A stretch of 64,000 nt of DNA from Balamuthia mandrillaris (Eukaryota > Discosea > Longamoebia > Balamuthiidae): positions 103,374-167,373 of the forward strand of contig JAVKOQ010000112.1 of the NCBI GenBank assembly GCA_031835245.1, in the 5' to 3' direction. Positions 27,922-42,400 of the stretch are shown piece by piece. A program made the translations under genes and the position numbers. Position 1 is the stretch's first letter. Each line of letters opens with the position of its first letter. The notes under the pieces were generated by a model. The model worked only from the letters and a program-made list of their open reading frames with translations. It made no database searches and had not been told where the DNA came from.

Positions 27922-30900
27922 ATGAGCGAACAACAACAAGTAGCGGTAGCGTTGCCAAAGAACAAGGAGGAGCTGCTGAAGCTGGTGGACGGTCTGCCCT
28001 ATGCGAAGCGTATCACACTGGCGGCACGCTTGGGCGTTCAGCATAAGCACTCGCCACAGCTGCAAGAGCTGATCAAAGAGCTGCGAGAGGTGAGTTTTAT
28101 TTATGATTTTTCATAAACTTGTTTTGATCTTCTCTTCTTCGCTCTTCCTCTCTGTCATAGCATGAAGCACCAAGCTCGCCTGTAGCTTCTGCCGAGGATG
28201 ACTTTGTAGAGATCCTTCCCGGTCAGAAAACCAACCTAGCAGACCACTACCTCGAGTACCAGCTCGCCCTCACCGCCGCTTTGTCCTCGCAGACCGCCTT
28301 GCCTGTGCTGCAAGAGGAGCTCCACTCTCCTTCCGTCCAGTTCAAGAGGCTCGTTACCAAAGAGGTAGTTCGTCTGGATCAAGAGTATGTAGTACTTTTT
28401 GCTCTCGTTATGCATTTGATCATTCACAAGAACTGACTTTTTATTCTTGCTTCCTCAGCGACAACAAGCTTTTTGAGGAGATCAAAAACGCAGTGCCAGC
28501 CTTGCGTAAACAGCTTTTGCATTCTTGCATCAAGTTCAGGCGGGTTGCTTTGTTGGAGCGCTTGGTCCCTGTCTTGTATGAAGAACACGGCGTTGAGGCC
28601 GCTGCTGACGTGCTGCATGGTTGTAGGTTGGTACCATTGAATGCTATTTTCGTTGATACTCTCTTTGGTCTCTGACCTTGTTCTCCTTGCTTGTGTCATT
28701 CTAAATCGTCTTTACAGTTCTACTTTTGTTGAGGAACACTTGAAGCAAGAAGAGTACCTAAAGTGCCCAAGGCTACGTTGGGCCAAGTTGGCACGCTACC
28801 ACAGCGATGTTATTCTTACCTTGTTCAGAACTGAGCTGGAGGCGAATAGCAAGCAAGCCATCACTGAATGGCAGTTGGACTCTGTGTGGAATAAATGGTT
28901 CGCTACCTATATGAAGAGTACCGCCACGAAGAGGTTGCTTTATAATGGTGGATGTGCATCCAAATTATTGTCCATCCTTGCTGAATTCCCGCTGCTTTCG
29001 TACATCGGATCCCTTTCCTCGGCCCCAAGACTCAGCGAGGCAGATCCGAAGTATGTACATTATTTGATACCTTACTTTGTGCAGAACCACTTGCGCCACT
29101 TTCTCAAGAAGTGCCCAGAAGAAACCCTTGAGTTGATCAAGAAGACGTTTTACATTGATCAATATCACCTACTCAAGTTTGTTCTCTCACTCTCCTTTGT
29201 TTCATGATTCCATTCACGCGCTTGACTTTTTTATTTTCCCAAACCTCTTTTATTAACATTTTTTTCGTTTTTATGGCTCAGTTGTGGTGTTGATCAGCGC
29301 ATTCTGTGGAGTACCCACTGCTGGAAGAAGCTTAGGTCACGAGGGTTTGATGTTTATGTAATGCCACTCCTCAAATTTGTGCTTAGCCTTTCCTCCAAAG
29401 AGTCCCTTTTCCATGGCTCTGCCTCCCAGGACAACTATTGCCTTCAGAATATGTGGGCAACCCAACCGTTTCTGGCGCAACTTCAGGCTTCCGAAATACA
29501 GAAACTCTTTGACGTGCTAGCTGAATTTCTTCAAAAGATGAGACCCGCTTCGTTATTGAACAAGGTATGTTGCTTGAGGCCACATTCCCCTTCTCGCCCC
29601 TCTTTGAGAGCACTAGCACTAAATTTTTTTGATGCAGCTGGGAATAGACTCCAACTCCCACATCAGCCAATGGAGATCGCTTGCAAGGACCCTGCACATG
29701 CAAATTGTTGACTACGCAGCACAACGCATCAAGGCACTCAAAAACAAAATCAAAGTTTTGGAGGGTGAAAAGAGCGTTGCAACGAACGCCCAGCCCCAAA
29801 GGCGCGGTAGAAGGCCGAAGAAGAACAGCAATGTCACCAAAGATTCTGCTTTCGAGAGGCGTGTTCTCCGAATGACTCCTGAGCAGAAAGAGAAAGAGAA
29901 GGCTGGTCTGGAAGAAGGAGTGAGCAAGTACTTTGCGTTGAGGAAGCACGTCTTGGAGCATTTTATCCGCGTTTTGAAGGAGCAATGGTCTTGGGGATTG
30001 CTCGATGAGGGAGCTAAATGGCGACTTGACGAACTGCAGAGTAACTCTGTCTTGCAACATGTGGATGATGACCCTGAACTGCTTGCTTATCTGTTTGAGC
30101 ATGTATATCTCCACTTTGCGAAGGGTCAAGATCTCAACGCAGGTGTGTGGGTTTTTTTTTTTGGTCTCTTCATTTGACTTGTAGATAGTTTAGAACTTAC
30201 TCTGCCAATTTACTTAAACCTACCTACAGCTGAGTGGAGAAGATTTAACGAAAGATTTAGCTCTGCACTATTACGGAACCTTTACGGTCTCTACGAAGAC
30301 CAGAAATCTACGGAGGAATGCCGCACACGAGCTAAGCAGGTGCATTCCAAAGTCTTTGACTACTTCTTTGACCTCTTCGATAGTGCTCCTGTAGAGCGAG
30401 CGAGCTACTTCACCTCCATCATCCATTCCTGTTTCGCTGTGCAACGCTTTAAGATTTTTGAGCTCTTTGAGACGGAGGAATTGGAGCATCTCGGCAAAGT
30501 CAAGCCTGACAACATGATCACCCTCTTTCAAGCAATAGTTGATTGTCTGCAAACTGCTGATTCTGCAAAACTGAGGGACCGACCGGAGGAAGAGGAGCCT
30601 GTCGATCTCACTCCCCTCTGGACAGCAGTCACTGCACTCATTGAGCCTGGGGTGCTTTCTGACGAACAACGAGACAATCTTTTGGCTTTCCAGAATGTTG
30701 CTCAGAAGGAAATAAGGAAGGCTCTCCAGGCAGCCACTTTTAGCAACAGCACCTCAGAACGTGATGCAGCCTTTGACCACCTCATCAAAGCCAGCGTGCG
30801 CACCAAATCGATTGCTCAAATTGACACTACTCTTAAGTTCATCCGGTAGCTATCTTCTCTCTTTTGCGTGTCCTGTTTTTTTAATGCTTTCTCTTTTGCT

Positions 30901-32530
30901 GATTATTTTATATCCATTAATTAACAGGAAGAGAATCAAGAATTCCAAGATTGTGGACCGCAATTCCGTACTAGTGGTTTTACAAGACAGCCTTACAATG
31001 TTGGATGAGGACCTGTTGCTCCTCGCTGATCCCTTGCACGCCATTTACTTTGACATGCTGCAAGATGCATTGGATGCCCCCGACATCAAGGAAGGTCACT
31101 CTCTCGTTGAACAAGTGTTCCGCGCCATTAGTCATCGTGCCATCGCGCTTAGTGCTGGCACCGCGAAGACGATGAGAAGCGTCCTCTTTGATTTCGGCGT
31201 GGAGCTGCAGTGGAGGTTGGCTCTCTTCACGCAAGGACAGCGCAAGTGCATGAAAGAATTCCGCATCTCATTCCCCTCCCTCAAGGCCAGCTCTGAAAAT
31301 AAGTACTTTCCTCGCGGCTCCGAAAGCGAGTTCGTGGAAGCAGTCGTTGAGGTGGGTTCTTCTCTGCACCGTCTTTTGCATTTGTTTCCCAAAGAAAAAA
31401 AATTGTAAACTCACCTCTCTGTTGCTCAGGCTTATACCAAACGAGTGACCAAGAATACCACTTTCCTTGACCAGCTCGAAGTACTTGTTCCAATTTATGC
31501 CATTGTGGGGCGTGCATGGCAGCAAATCACCCCACTTCAAGAACACATTCTTAAAGCCATCAAACAAATCAAAGAGCTCAAGTTCGTATACACCCTCTCT
31601 CTCCCCTTTCTGTCTCTCTCTCTCTCTCTGACGTTTTTTTCATCCGTAGGACGGACCATGAAGGCCTTTATGTCATCGAAAATGATAGCGATATTTTGGA
31701 AGTTTATAACGCTGTTATAACGGCTAATGGTGGCGAAATGAGCGACTGGCACAAACACCCGCAGTTGAGTGAGTTTGTGGAAACCATTCTCCGCTCAAGG
31801 CAAGCCAGAAGGGTAGTTATTCCCTGGCTGGTCAAGCACAGCGGCTCTAAGGCTGAAAGAAAGAAAAAGAGAGAAGAATGCGTGCTCAAGCTTTTGGAGA
31901 TCTCTCCCTCTGCCATCTATTTACGGTACCGTTATCTTATATTGAGTTATTTGCATCTTTTTCTTTGCCGTATCTTTTTTTTTTGACTGGTAGCGATATC
32001 ACAGGTTTGTGTGGCGTTTCCTTGTCCGGTACAGGCAAGACCTGCTGGATAGCTTTATTGAAAGCAAGAAAACCTTTAGAGGTGTATTCTACCTTCCGCC
32101 CAGCAATCGAGGACCCCTTCCCAAGACGCCCGAGGAAAGGCAGACCTGGTGGAAAGGACTGTATGAGGAAGACGAGAAAAAGAGACTCAAGCAGGCCAAA
32201 GAAGATGAGAAAGAATTCCTCGAAGAGCAAGAGTTGGCTCAGTTTGACGAGGGTGGTGGTGCCTCTTTTGATCATGAGGATATGTTCTGTCTTCCCGCGT
32301 GCTGGGGTCTTCACAGACTGCTTCCTCGCCAGGCTAAGGCCTTGGCCCAACAAAGACGTCACCAGTTCCTCAACCCGGATAGAGCATTACCTGATCGTGT
32401 GAAGGCTGCTCAGTTATGGACGTGCTTGCCTTGCGTAGATTATAATGAAATTGTTACTGTCTACGAGCAGTACGAGGGGGAGGGCTCTGAAGTTCCTGTC
32501 AGCGTTCTCGAAGCCGTTCTTAGGGCACGT

Positions 32531-32568
<38 letters not shown>

Positions 32569-35500
32569 CAGCAGCTAATTAATTGTTCTTTCAGGGCTTA
32601 ATGCGTACCGATGAGCCTTGCGCCCCGCTCCACTACCTGCTTTCGCCAAAACTTTTGTCCTCAGATAGGGCTCGCGTCTCGGCGTATTCTCTCTCCAGAA
32701 GCGTGCCCTACATTCCGGCCTCCCAAATGACCCAGGTCCTCGAGACAGTTTTGTCTGGCAAGAGCCTTCGTAACCTCAAAGTAACAGCCCACAAAGAGCT
32801 TATTCGCCTGTTGGCCAGCAGACCCTGTCAGACCCATTTCCAAATGATTTTGGCGCAGTGGAAGAGACCTACCACTCACAGAGATGTTCGCGTTTTGATT
32901 ATCCAAAAGGCCATCTCATTTTTGAAGAAAGAAGTAGGGGAGGACATTGCTTGGGAGATCCTCGAAGATGCCTCGAATAGCCAAGACGTGGAGCTGCTTA
33001 CCACCCTTCTTGGCGCTGTGATGCAAGGCCGCTCTAAGACTAGTTTGAGTGGAAGGATAACATTGAAGCCTCGTTTGCAAGATCATTTGGACGATTTGGC
33101 GCATTACCCAGTACCTAGGAAACACGCCGCTCGCTATGCCACTGACATTGTCTTAAAATTGACAGAAGCTGAGGATGAGGATATTCGTCACTTGGCTATT
33201 GCTCTCATGGACAGGTTACATTCTTTTCCATCAACTTCTTTGCTACCACTACTACTTCTTCTTGATATCTAACCATTCTGCTCTCACTTGCAGATGGGTG
33301 GAATCGGACACACAAGAGCGAATGGTACAAAAGCTCGCCACAACATTGCTTAACGTAGAAGAAAAATATACCGACAACAAGAATCCCGACATTCAAACCA
33401 TTTATGACGATTTCTTCCGCCAGTGCGTCAACGGCAAGTATTTTCCTTGCTGGCCAGTAATGCTTACTCTGCTAGAGGGAAAAAAGTGTTAACCTTTTCC
33501 TACTCTTTGCAAATACAATAGGTCTTGTGCTGACATCGGGTATTTCAAATCGCTACCTCTTTGAAGGTGAGTTGCAAGCGATGCCAGAACCCGTGTTAGA
33601 TGTGTTGAAGGGACTTTGGAGCGCCACCAAATCTCTTGCAGTAAGAGATAGGAAGCGCAGAGAATGCCTTCTTAACCGAATTTCGGCTCTTATTACGGCC
33701 TGGCCCACTGCTGCTCAGGATAAAGAAATCGCTGAAAAGCTGGAGCAACCACTACTGGAGTAAGTTCTTCTCCTTTCTTTGTAGTTTTTTAATCATTTAT
33801 TATTTTAAGTTTGTTGGCAATAACCTCATGCTAACCCTATTCTCTCCTTTCTTTCCCTTGAAAATTTAGGATGAATGGTTTGTTTGAGTACACATTGATC
33901 AAGCGAAAGGCTCAACAAAGTTATTGGGGGATGTCAAACGAGCAATATGAAGAAGAAATACTCCCCCTGGTGCATGAGCTCATTGTAGTTGGTGCCAATG
34001 ACCCTAAAGCATCAGCTGAGTTCATGTCTAGCATTCGTCAAACAATGATTAACGACACGGAGAAGGTAGCTTTTTTTTTCTTTCTGCAAATTTGGTTTTA
34101 TTTACGCTTTTGGAGTTTTGGGGTTCAAAAATCCTAATTCATTTGATTTCGTTTCTCTCAGATGTTACTACTCTTCAAGGCGTTGTTCACCAACAAGCTC
34201 AGCCCCAACAATAAGCACGACGAACAAGCCAGTACCACTCCTGCCTACACTGCATTCTTGGAGGCGGTTGTATTGGAGCTTTACCCCGATTATCCCTACT
34301 TTATCCAATCCAGTAAGGAAACTGTGAAAGCGCTTTGTACCTTCCTCGAAACACGCGTTTTTGCTGCCAGTTCCACATATACCAACAGCGCACCCTGCTC
34401 TCAGGACACAAAAGCAGCAAAGATAGTGTCCATCATTACCAACACGAACTCCCAATTCAACAAGCGGGGCTGGGCTGTTCATCCTTCCCTGAAAAAACTC
34501 GTTTCTTTCATTGTCGAAACCTATTTGAGCGAAGGTTGTGGGGAGGCTGGCCCTATCACTCACCGAGGCGCTCTTGCACGAGCTGTAGTTTATAAGGTGC
34601 GTGTCCCTCTTTCTTTCTTCTTTTCTTATCGTTTTTTCTCTTTTTTTCTCTTTTTTCAAAACCATGCTTACTCATTATTCTATTCGTTCAAACAGTTGAG
34701 TCGCAAATTGATCGTGGACGCTGCTCCGCACACTCTTTGTGCTTTGGCCCACGCCCTCCTCTCCGACTACAGCCACAGTCCCTCCGACTCGTCCAACACT
34801 GCCGCTGTCAATGCACTGACCGAATTTGCCCGCTTGATTAATGACAGGGAAAAGTACCTACAACGTCAACAACTGCTTGAGCAGTTAAAGACGGCAGTTA
34901 CAGGTGGACTGGATGAGTCCAACCAGTGGAAGTTAAGCAGTCCCGCGCTCAAGTTTATTGAGCTGCTATTGAAGCCGCAAGCACTGACACCTCAAGCTGA
35001 TCCTCTGCCAATAAGCAATAAGAATGGCAAAGCGCCTGGCAGTAATGGCTGGACTGCTAGTGCCTGTCCTTCTGCCTTTGCCAATGTTGAGTTTATGGTT
35101 TGTTTGTTCTCTGTCTTATCTTGCTATGTTTTCGTTCTCTCTCTTTCTCTTTGGTTATGTCTGTTTGGCACTAAACATTTTTTTTATTAATTTTCTTCTT
35201 TTTGAAAAACTTTTATAATAGACGGCATTGAGTGTATTAGAGCAGTTCCCAGCGTTTGCCGCGCAATGCCCAGAAGCCACGCTGAGCTTTGTACATGAAT
35301 GCCTGGTGCGCGCTGTGAGCCATAGGAGCTCCACGCCAACCCTTACTGTTACCTCCCTGTTGCAACGACTGACTAGTCTCATCACTCGCGGTTTCACCAA
35401 CGAAACAAAGATGGAGCTGCTAGACGAGAAGGACAACTACACAGCTGTCAAGCAGAACCAAGCCACTAAGCAGAGAGTGGAGGAGGCCGTCAATCGCGTT

Positions 35501-35884
35501 GAGAAGTTCATCCGTGCCATTAAATCCTGCTCCTTGGCCCAGAACAACAACAAAAAGAGAAAGAAGGGCAGCAATCAGCAGCAATCTCATCTCTACAAAC
35601 AGCTGTGTCAGTGGTTGGCCTTTGAGGTGCTGACGGAAATGGGAGAGGCCACAAGCGTGGAAGTTGTGCTGGAACCGGAAGCAACAACTGAAGAGGAAAA
35701 AGAGAAAGAGAAGGAGGGTGAGAGCTCCACTAAGGTAGAAGGCAAGAAAAAGAAGAAGAAGAAGACCCTCTCGGAATGGGTGTGGAGAGAAACCTTCGAG
35801 GTTTTGTTGGACGAGTTTTGTGAGAGCAACATTCCCGAGCTGAAGTTAGAGGCCTGGAAGACTCAGACCCGTCGTCAAGCCTAA
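27922..35884 (+). CDS. very large helical-repeat-like protein, unrecognised
   Basis: This is one gene of about 18 exons encoding roughly 2,100 residues. Exon phases join in one continuous frame from ATG 27922 to the TAA at 35884. The sequence is dense in amphipathic helices with recurring Leu/Ile spacing and few glycines, as in HEAT or armadillo solenoids. I cannot name a family. There is no signal peptide, membrane span or catalytic motif. A basic stretch (QPQRRGRRPKKNS) lies near 29790-29830. A Lys/Glu-rich low-complexity segment (KKKKKKTLSEWVW) comes just before the C-terminus. Gene length, codon use and intron style match the neighbours. It could be a large cytosolic scaffold or transport solenoid. 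Introns near 31600 and 32535 carry CT tracts. Confidence 0.72.
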
Positions 35885-36446
35885 CTAAGCCTTCCCTTCC
35901 GTTGCTACTATTTCCACTTTGCATTATTTTTTCATTATCCTTGAAGAAAACGCACATCACATCTCGCCACTCTTTCTTGTGTGCTGCTCTCCCTTCTCGC
36001 TCACCGTCTTTTCTTGTCGACAGGGAAGGATTATCCATGTCGACATTGTGGGTTGTCGACATAAAAGAAAAATCGTGGAATTGGATTGAGGGGTTGTTGC
36101 ACCGCAACGCAAAAAAAGAAAAGAAAAGAACGCAAGTTGTGTTGGGGCGGCCAGTGCACACGCGCTCTCTTTGGTTTGGACCTACGACGGTTTCTGCTTT
36201 CTTGCACGTACTGGTACGAAGCGAGAAACTTCCGCAACCTTTCTAGCGTCATCGTTTTCTTCCAAACATCTAGTTTTTGTGTGCTGATTTTTTTTTTTCG
36301 TTTCGATTTTGGAAAAACAAAAAACCAGCTGAAAGCAGCTGCGCTAAGTAAACGGGGCGGATTTTTTTTTTGTTGCTTAGATCTCCCACCAACAACGCTA
36401 CACTAGCATAAACCGCACTTGTACTCCACCGATTCACACAGCCGCT

Positions 36447-39400
36447 ATGTCTTCTTCTTCTTCTGTCGAGCCGATGGAAGATGGCACCCAAGTGGAGGCA
36501 ATGAGGGAAGAAGATTTTATGTCAGCAGAAGAGAAAGCGATGAAAGAGAAGCTGCGCAAGTGGCGGCAGCTCAACACAAAGCGCTACGGCACAAAACGAA
36601 AGTTTGGCTATGTGGAGCCGCAAAAAGAGGACATGCCGCCGGAGCACGTTCGCAAGATCATCAAAGATCACGGCGACATGTCCAGCAAAAAATTTAGGCA
36701 CGACAAGCGGGTGTACTTGGGAGCGCTCAAGTATGTGCCGCACGCCATCCTCAAGCTCCTGGAGAACATGCCAATGCCATGGGAACAAATCAGGGAGGTG
36801 CCCGTCCTCTACCACATCACAGGTGCCATCACCTTTGTGAACCAGATCCCCCTCGTCATAGAGCCCGTCTATATCGCACAGTGGGGCACCATGTGGATCG
36901 CCATGCGAAGGGAGAAGAGGGACAGACGTCACTTTAAGCGTATGCGTTTCCCTCCCTTTGACGACGAGGAGCCCCCCTTGGACTATGGTGACAACATTAT
37001 CGACGTGGAGCCGCTGGAGGCCATTCGCCTGGAGCTGGACGAGGATGAAGACGCTCCGGTCATCGACTGGCTCTACCAGAATCGTCCCCTCCAACATACA
37101 AAGTTCGTGAACGGTCCCAGCTACAAGCGTTGGAGACTTCCTCTGCCTGTCATGTCCAATCTCTACCGTTTAGCTGGACAGTTGCTCAGCGACTTAACTG
37201 ACAACAATTACTTTTATCTCTTTGACGAGAAGTCGTTCTTCACGGCGAAGGCCCTCAGCTTGGCCATTCCTGGGGGTCCCAAGTTCGAGCCCCTCTTCCG
37301 AGACATTGACGACGCTGATGAGGATTGGAACGAGTTCAATGACATCAACAAGATTATCATTCGTCATCACATCCGAAGCGAGTATAGGATTGCATTTCCT
37401 TATCTCTACAACAACCGACCACGAGCGGTGCATCTGTCGTGGTACCATCGTCCGAGCAGCGTATTCATCAAAACGGATGACCCTGACCTGCCTGCTTTCT
37501 ACTTTGACCCTCTGATCAATCCTATCTCTTCCTTCCGAGCGGAGAGTGGACGACGACAAGATAAGGGAGGAGACAAAATGAAAGTGCAGGAAGTAGACGA
37601 GGACGAGGAAGTTGAAGAGGAGGACTGGGATGAGGAGGATTTCGCCTTGCCGGAAGGGGTGGTACCTTTCCTCACCGACGTGGACACTTACACTGAAAAC
37701 ACCGCCAATGGCATCAATCTTTATTGGGCACCGCGTCCCTTCAACCTTCGCAGCGGCCGGACGAGACGTGCACAGGACGTTCCTTTGGTGAAGTCCTGGT
37801 ACCAAGAGAGATGCCCTCCCAACCATCCTGTAAAAGTGCGCGTGAGCTACCAAAAGTTGCTCAAGTGCTACGTGCTCAATCGTTTGAAGCACCGTCCTCC
37901 CAAAGCCCTCAACAAACGCTATCTCTTCCGCTCTCTCAAAGCCACCAAGTTCTTCCAAACGACACAGTTGGACTGGGTGGAGGCTGGCTTGCAAGTTTGC
38001 CGTCAGGGCTACAACATGCTGAACCTCCTTATCCATCGCAAGAACTTAAATTACCTCCACTTGGACTACAACTTCAACTTAAAGCCCATCAAGACTCTCA
38101 CTACCAAGGAACGCAAAAAGTCGCGGTTCGGTAACGCTTTTCATCTTTGCCGAGAGATCCTGCGCTTGACCAAACTGGTGGTGGACGCTCAGGTCCAGTT
38201 CCGTTTGGGCAATGTGGACGCCTTCCAGCTCGCCGATGGCCTTCAATACACCTTTGCACACGTCGGTCAGTTGACAGGCATGTATCGCTACAAGTACCGT
38301 TTGATGCGACAGATCCGCATGTGCAAAGATCTCAAGCACTTGCTCTACTATCGCTTCAACACCGGTCCCGTGGGCAAAGGCCCTGGCTGCGGTTTCTGGG
38401 CTCCTGGATGGAGGGTGTGGCTGTTCTTCCTTCGGGGCATCGTCCCTCTGCTGGAGCGTTGGTTGGGCAACCTTTTGGCCAGGCAGTTCGAGGGAAGACA
38501 CTCCAAAGGCATTGCCAAGACCGTCACCAAGCAACGTGTGGAGAGTCACTACGACTTGGAGCTTCGTGCGGCCGTCATGCACGACATTTTGGATATGATG
38601 CCGGAAGGCATCCGTCAAAACAAAACGAGGACAATCCTGCAGCACCTCAGCGAGGCATGGCGCTGCTGGAAAGCCAACATCCCGTGGAAGGTGCCTGGCT
38701 TGCCCGCTCCTATCGAGAACATGATCCTCCGTTACGTCAAGTCCAAGGCCGATTGGTGGACTCAGGTCTCTCACTACAACAGAGAGAGAATCCGCAGAGG
38801 AGCCACCGTAGATAAAACTGTTTGCAAGAAGAACTTGGGTCGGTTGACTCGTCTGTGGTTGAAGGAGGAGCAAGCGCGACAACACAATTACCTCAAGGAC
38901 GGTCCCTACATCACAGCAGAGGAGGCCGTCGCCATCTACACAACGACCGTGAACTGGCTAGAGAGCAGAAAGTTCTCTCCGATTCCCTTCCCTCCTCTCT
39001 CCTATAAGCACGACACCAAGCTGATGATCCTGGCCTTGGAGCGATTGAAAGAGGCCTACAGCGTCAAATCCCGCCTCAATCAGAGCCAAAGAGAGGAGTT
39101 GGGCCTGATAGAGCAGGCCTATGACAACCCCCACGAAGCTCTCAGCAGAATCAAACGTCATCTCTTGACGCAGCGTGCCTTCAAGGAAGTAGGCATCGAG
39201 TTCATGGACCTCTACAGTCATCTCATTCCGGTGTACGATGTGGAGCCGCTGGAAAAGATAACAGACGCTTACCTTGACCAGTACGTATGGTATGAGGCAG
39301 ACAAGCGGCACTTGTTCCCTGCTTGGGTGAAGCCTGCTGACACGGAGCCTCCTCCCTTGCTCGTCTACAAGTGGTGCCAGGGCATTAACAACCTTAGCGA

Positions 39401-42400
39401 AGTGTGGGAGACCTCTGAAGGACAATGCCTCGTCATGATGGAGACCAAGTTCAAGGACGTCTACCAGAAGATAGATCTTACGTTGCTCAATCGTCTGCTG
39501 CGTTTGATTCTGGACCACAACATCGCTGACTACATGACCGCCAAGAACAACGTCGTCCTCAACTACAAGGACATGAATCACACCAACAGCTATGGCCTCA
39601 TTCGTGGTCTGCAATTCGCCTCCTTCATCTTCCAGTACTACGGCCTCGTGTTGGACCTTTTGATCTTGGGTCTCACTCGCGCCAGCGACATGGCAGGTCC
39701 ACCACACAAACCCAATGACTTTTTAACATATGAGAGCGAGGAAGCGGAGACTCGTCACCCCATTCGCCTCTACTCCCGCTACATAGACCGTCTGCACGTC
39801 TGCTTCCGGTTCACTCACGAAGAGGCCAAGGAGCTCATCCAGCGCTATCTCACCGAGCACCCTGATCCCAACAACGAGAACATTGTGGGCTACAACAACA
39901 AGAAATGTTGGCCGAGAGATGCTCGCATGCGGCTGATGAAACACGATGTAAACCTTGGCAGAGCCGTTTTTTGGGATATACAGAACCGTTTGCCTCGTTC
40001 TATCACTACCCTCGAGTGGGAGGACAGCTTCGTCTCCGTTTACTCCAAGGACAACCCCAACTTGCTCTTCTCCATGTGTGGCTTCGATGTGCGGATTCTC
40101 CCCAAGATCCGCACCCTCAACGAAGAGTTTGTGCAGCAGGACGGCGTGTGGAACCTCCAGAACGAAAACACCAAGGAACGAACGGCGCAGGCCTTCCTTC
40201 GGGTGGACGAGGAGTCCCTGAGCCGCTTCGAGAACCGAGTGAGGATGATCCTTATGGCCTCCGGCTCTACCACCTTTACCAAGATCGTCAACAAATGGAA
40301 CACGGCCCTCATCGGCTTGATGACCTACTACAGGGAGGCCACCGTCCACACGCAAGAGCTGCTGGACTTGCTGGTCAAGTGTGAAAACAAGATTCAGACG
40401 CGTATCAAGATCGGTCTTAACTCTAAAATGCCGAGTCGCTTCCCTCCTGTGGTCTTCTACACACCGAAGGAGTTGGGAGGATTGGGTATGTTGAGCATGG
40501 GACACGTGCTCATTCCTCAGTCCGACCTGCGTTACTCCAAGCAGACTGATGTGGGCACCACCCACTTCCGCAGCGGCATGTCTCACGAGGAGGACCAGCT
40601 CATCCCCAACTTGTACCGCTACATCCAACCCTGGGAGCAAGAGTTTATCGACTCGCAACGGGTATGGGCAGAGTACGCGCTCAAGAGGCAAGAAGCTCAG
40701 GCGCAGAACAAACGTCTTACTCTGGAAGATTTGGAAGATTCCTGGGACAGAGGTATTCCTCGTATCAACACTTTGTTCCAGAAGGACCGTCATACCCTCG
40801 CCTACGACAAAGGTTGGCGCGTACGCACAGACTTCAAGCAATACCAAGTGCTGAAGAACAATCCCTTCTGGTGGACCCATCAGCGTCACGACGGCAAGCT
40901 CTGGAACCTCAACAACTACCGGACGGACATGATCCAATCTCTGGGTGGTGTGGAGGGCATTCTGGAACACACCCTTTTCAAGGGCACGTTCTTCCCTACA
41001 TGGGAGGGTCTCTTCTGGGAGAAGGCTTCGGGCTTCGAGGAGTCCATGAAGTACAAGAAGTTGACCAACGCTCAGCGCTCCGGTCTAAACCAGATTCCCA
41101 ACCGTCGCTTCACGCTGTGGTGGAGTCCCACCATCAACCGCGCTAACGTCTACGTGGGCTTTCAGGTGCAGTTGGACTTGACGGGCATCTTCATGCACGG
41201 CAAGATCCCTACCCTCAAGATTTCGCTCATTCAGATCTTCAGGGCTCACTTGTGGCAGAAGATCCACGAATCGTTGGTCATGGATTTGTGCCAAGTCTTT
41301 GATCAGGAGTTGGACGCGCTGGAGATCGAAACGGTGCAGAAGGAAACCATCCATCCTCGCAAGTCCTACAAGATGAATTCATCCTGTGCCGATATCCTTC
41401 TCTTTGCTGCCTACAAATGGCCAGTCTCCAAGCCTTCCCTTCTGACAGAGGGCAATGACGTCTACGACGCTAATACCACCAAGTACTGGGTGGACGTTCA
41501 GCTGCGTTGGGGAGACTACGACTCACACGACATCGAGCGCTACGCCCGCGCCAAGTTCTTGGACTATACCACAGACAACATGTCCATCTACCCCTCGCCC
41601 ACCGGCGTACTCATCGCCTACGATCTTGCCTACAACCTCTACAGCGCGTTTGGCAATTGGTTCACCGGCGTGAAGCCCTTGTTGGGTCAAGCTATGGCCA
41701 AGATACAGAAAGCCAACCCTGCCCTGTACGTGCTGAGGGAGCGCATCCGCAAGGGTCTTCAGCTCTACTCCTCTGAGCCGACGGAGCCTTACCTCTCCTC
41801 TCAGAACTACGGCGAGCTCTTCTCCAACCAGATCATTTGGTTCGTCGACGACACAAACGTCTACCGAGTGACCATCCACAAGACCTTTGAGGGTAACTTG
41901 ACAACCAAGCCCATCAACGGCGCCATCTTCATCTTCAACCCGAGAACTGGACAATTGTTCCTGAAGATCATTCACACTTCTGTCTGGGCCGGTCAAAAAC
42001 GTCTTGGTCAGCTGGCCAAGTGGAAGACGGCTGAAGAAGTGGCTGCCCTCATTCGTTCGTTGCCAGTAGAAGAACAGCCCAAGCAGATTATCGTGACAAG
42101 GAAAGGCATGTTAGATCCGTTGGAAGTGCACTTGCTTGACTTTCCCAACATTGTGATCAAGGGCAGCGAACTACAGCTGCCCTTCCAGGCCTGCCTCAAG
42201 ATCGAGAAGTTTGGCGATCTGATCCTGAAGGCCACAGAACCACAGATGGTGCTCTTCAACATCTACGATGACTGGCTAAAGTCCATCAGCTCTCATACTG
42301 CCTTCTCTCGTCTTGTTTTGATCCTGCGTGCCCTTCATGTCAACAACGAGAAGACGCGCGTCATCCTGAAACCTGACAAGACAGTGACGACGCAGCCGCA

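Noticed and set aside
39723-40970. 415-codon open frame antisense to PRPF8 (and several others of 140-280 codons)
   Set aside because: They are shadows of the strongly GC-biased PRPF8 codons. No splice or start context, and the sense strand is unmistakably coding.
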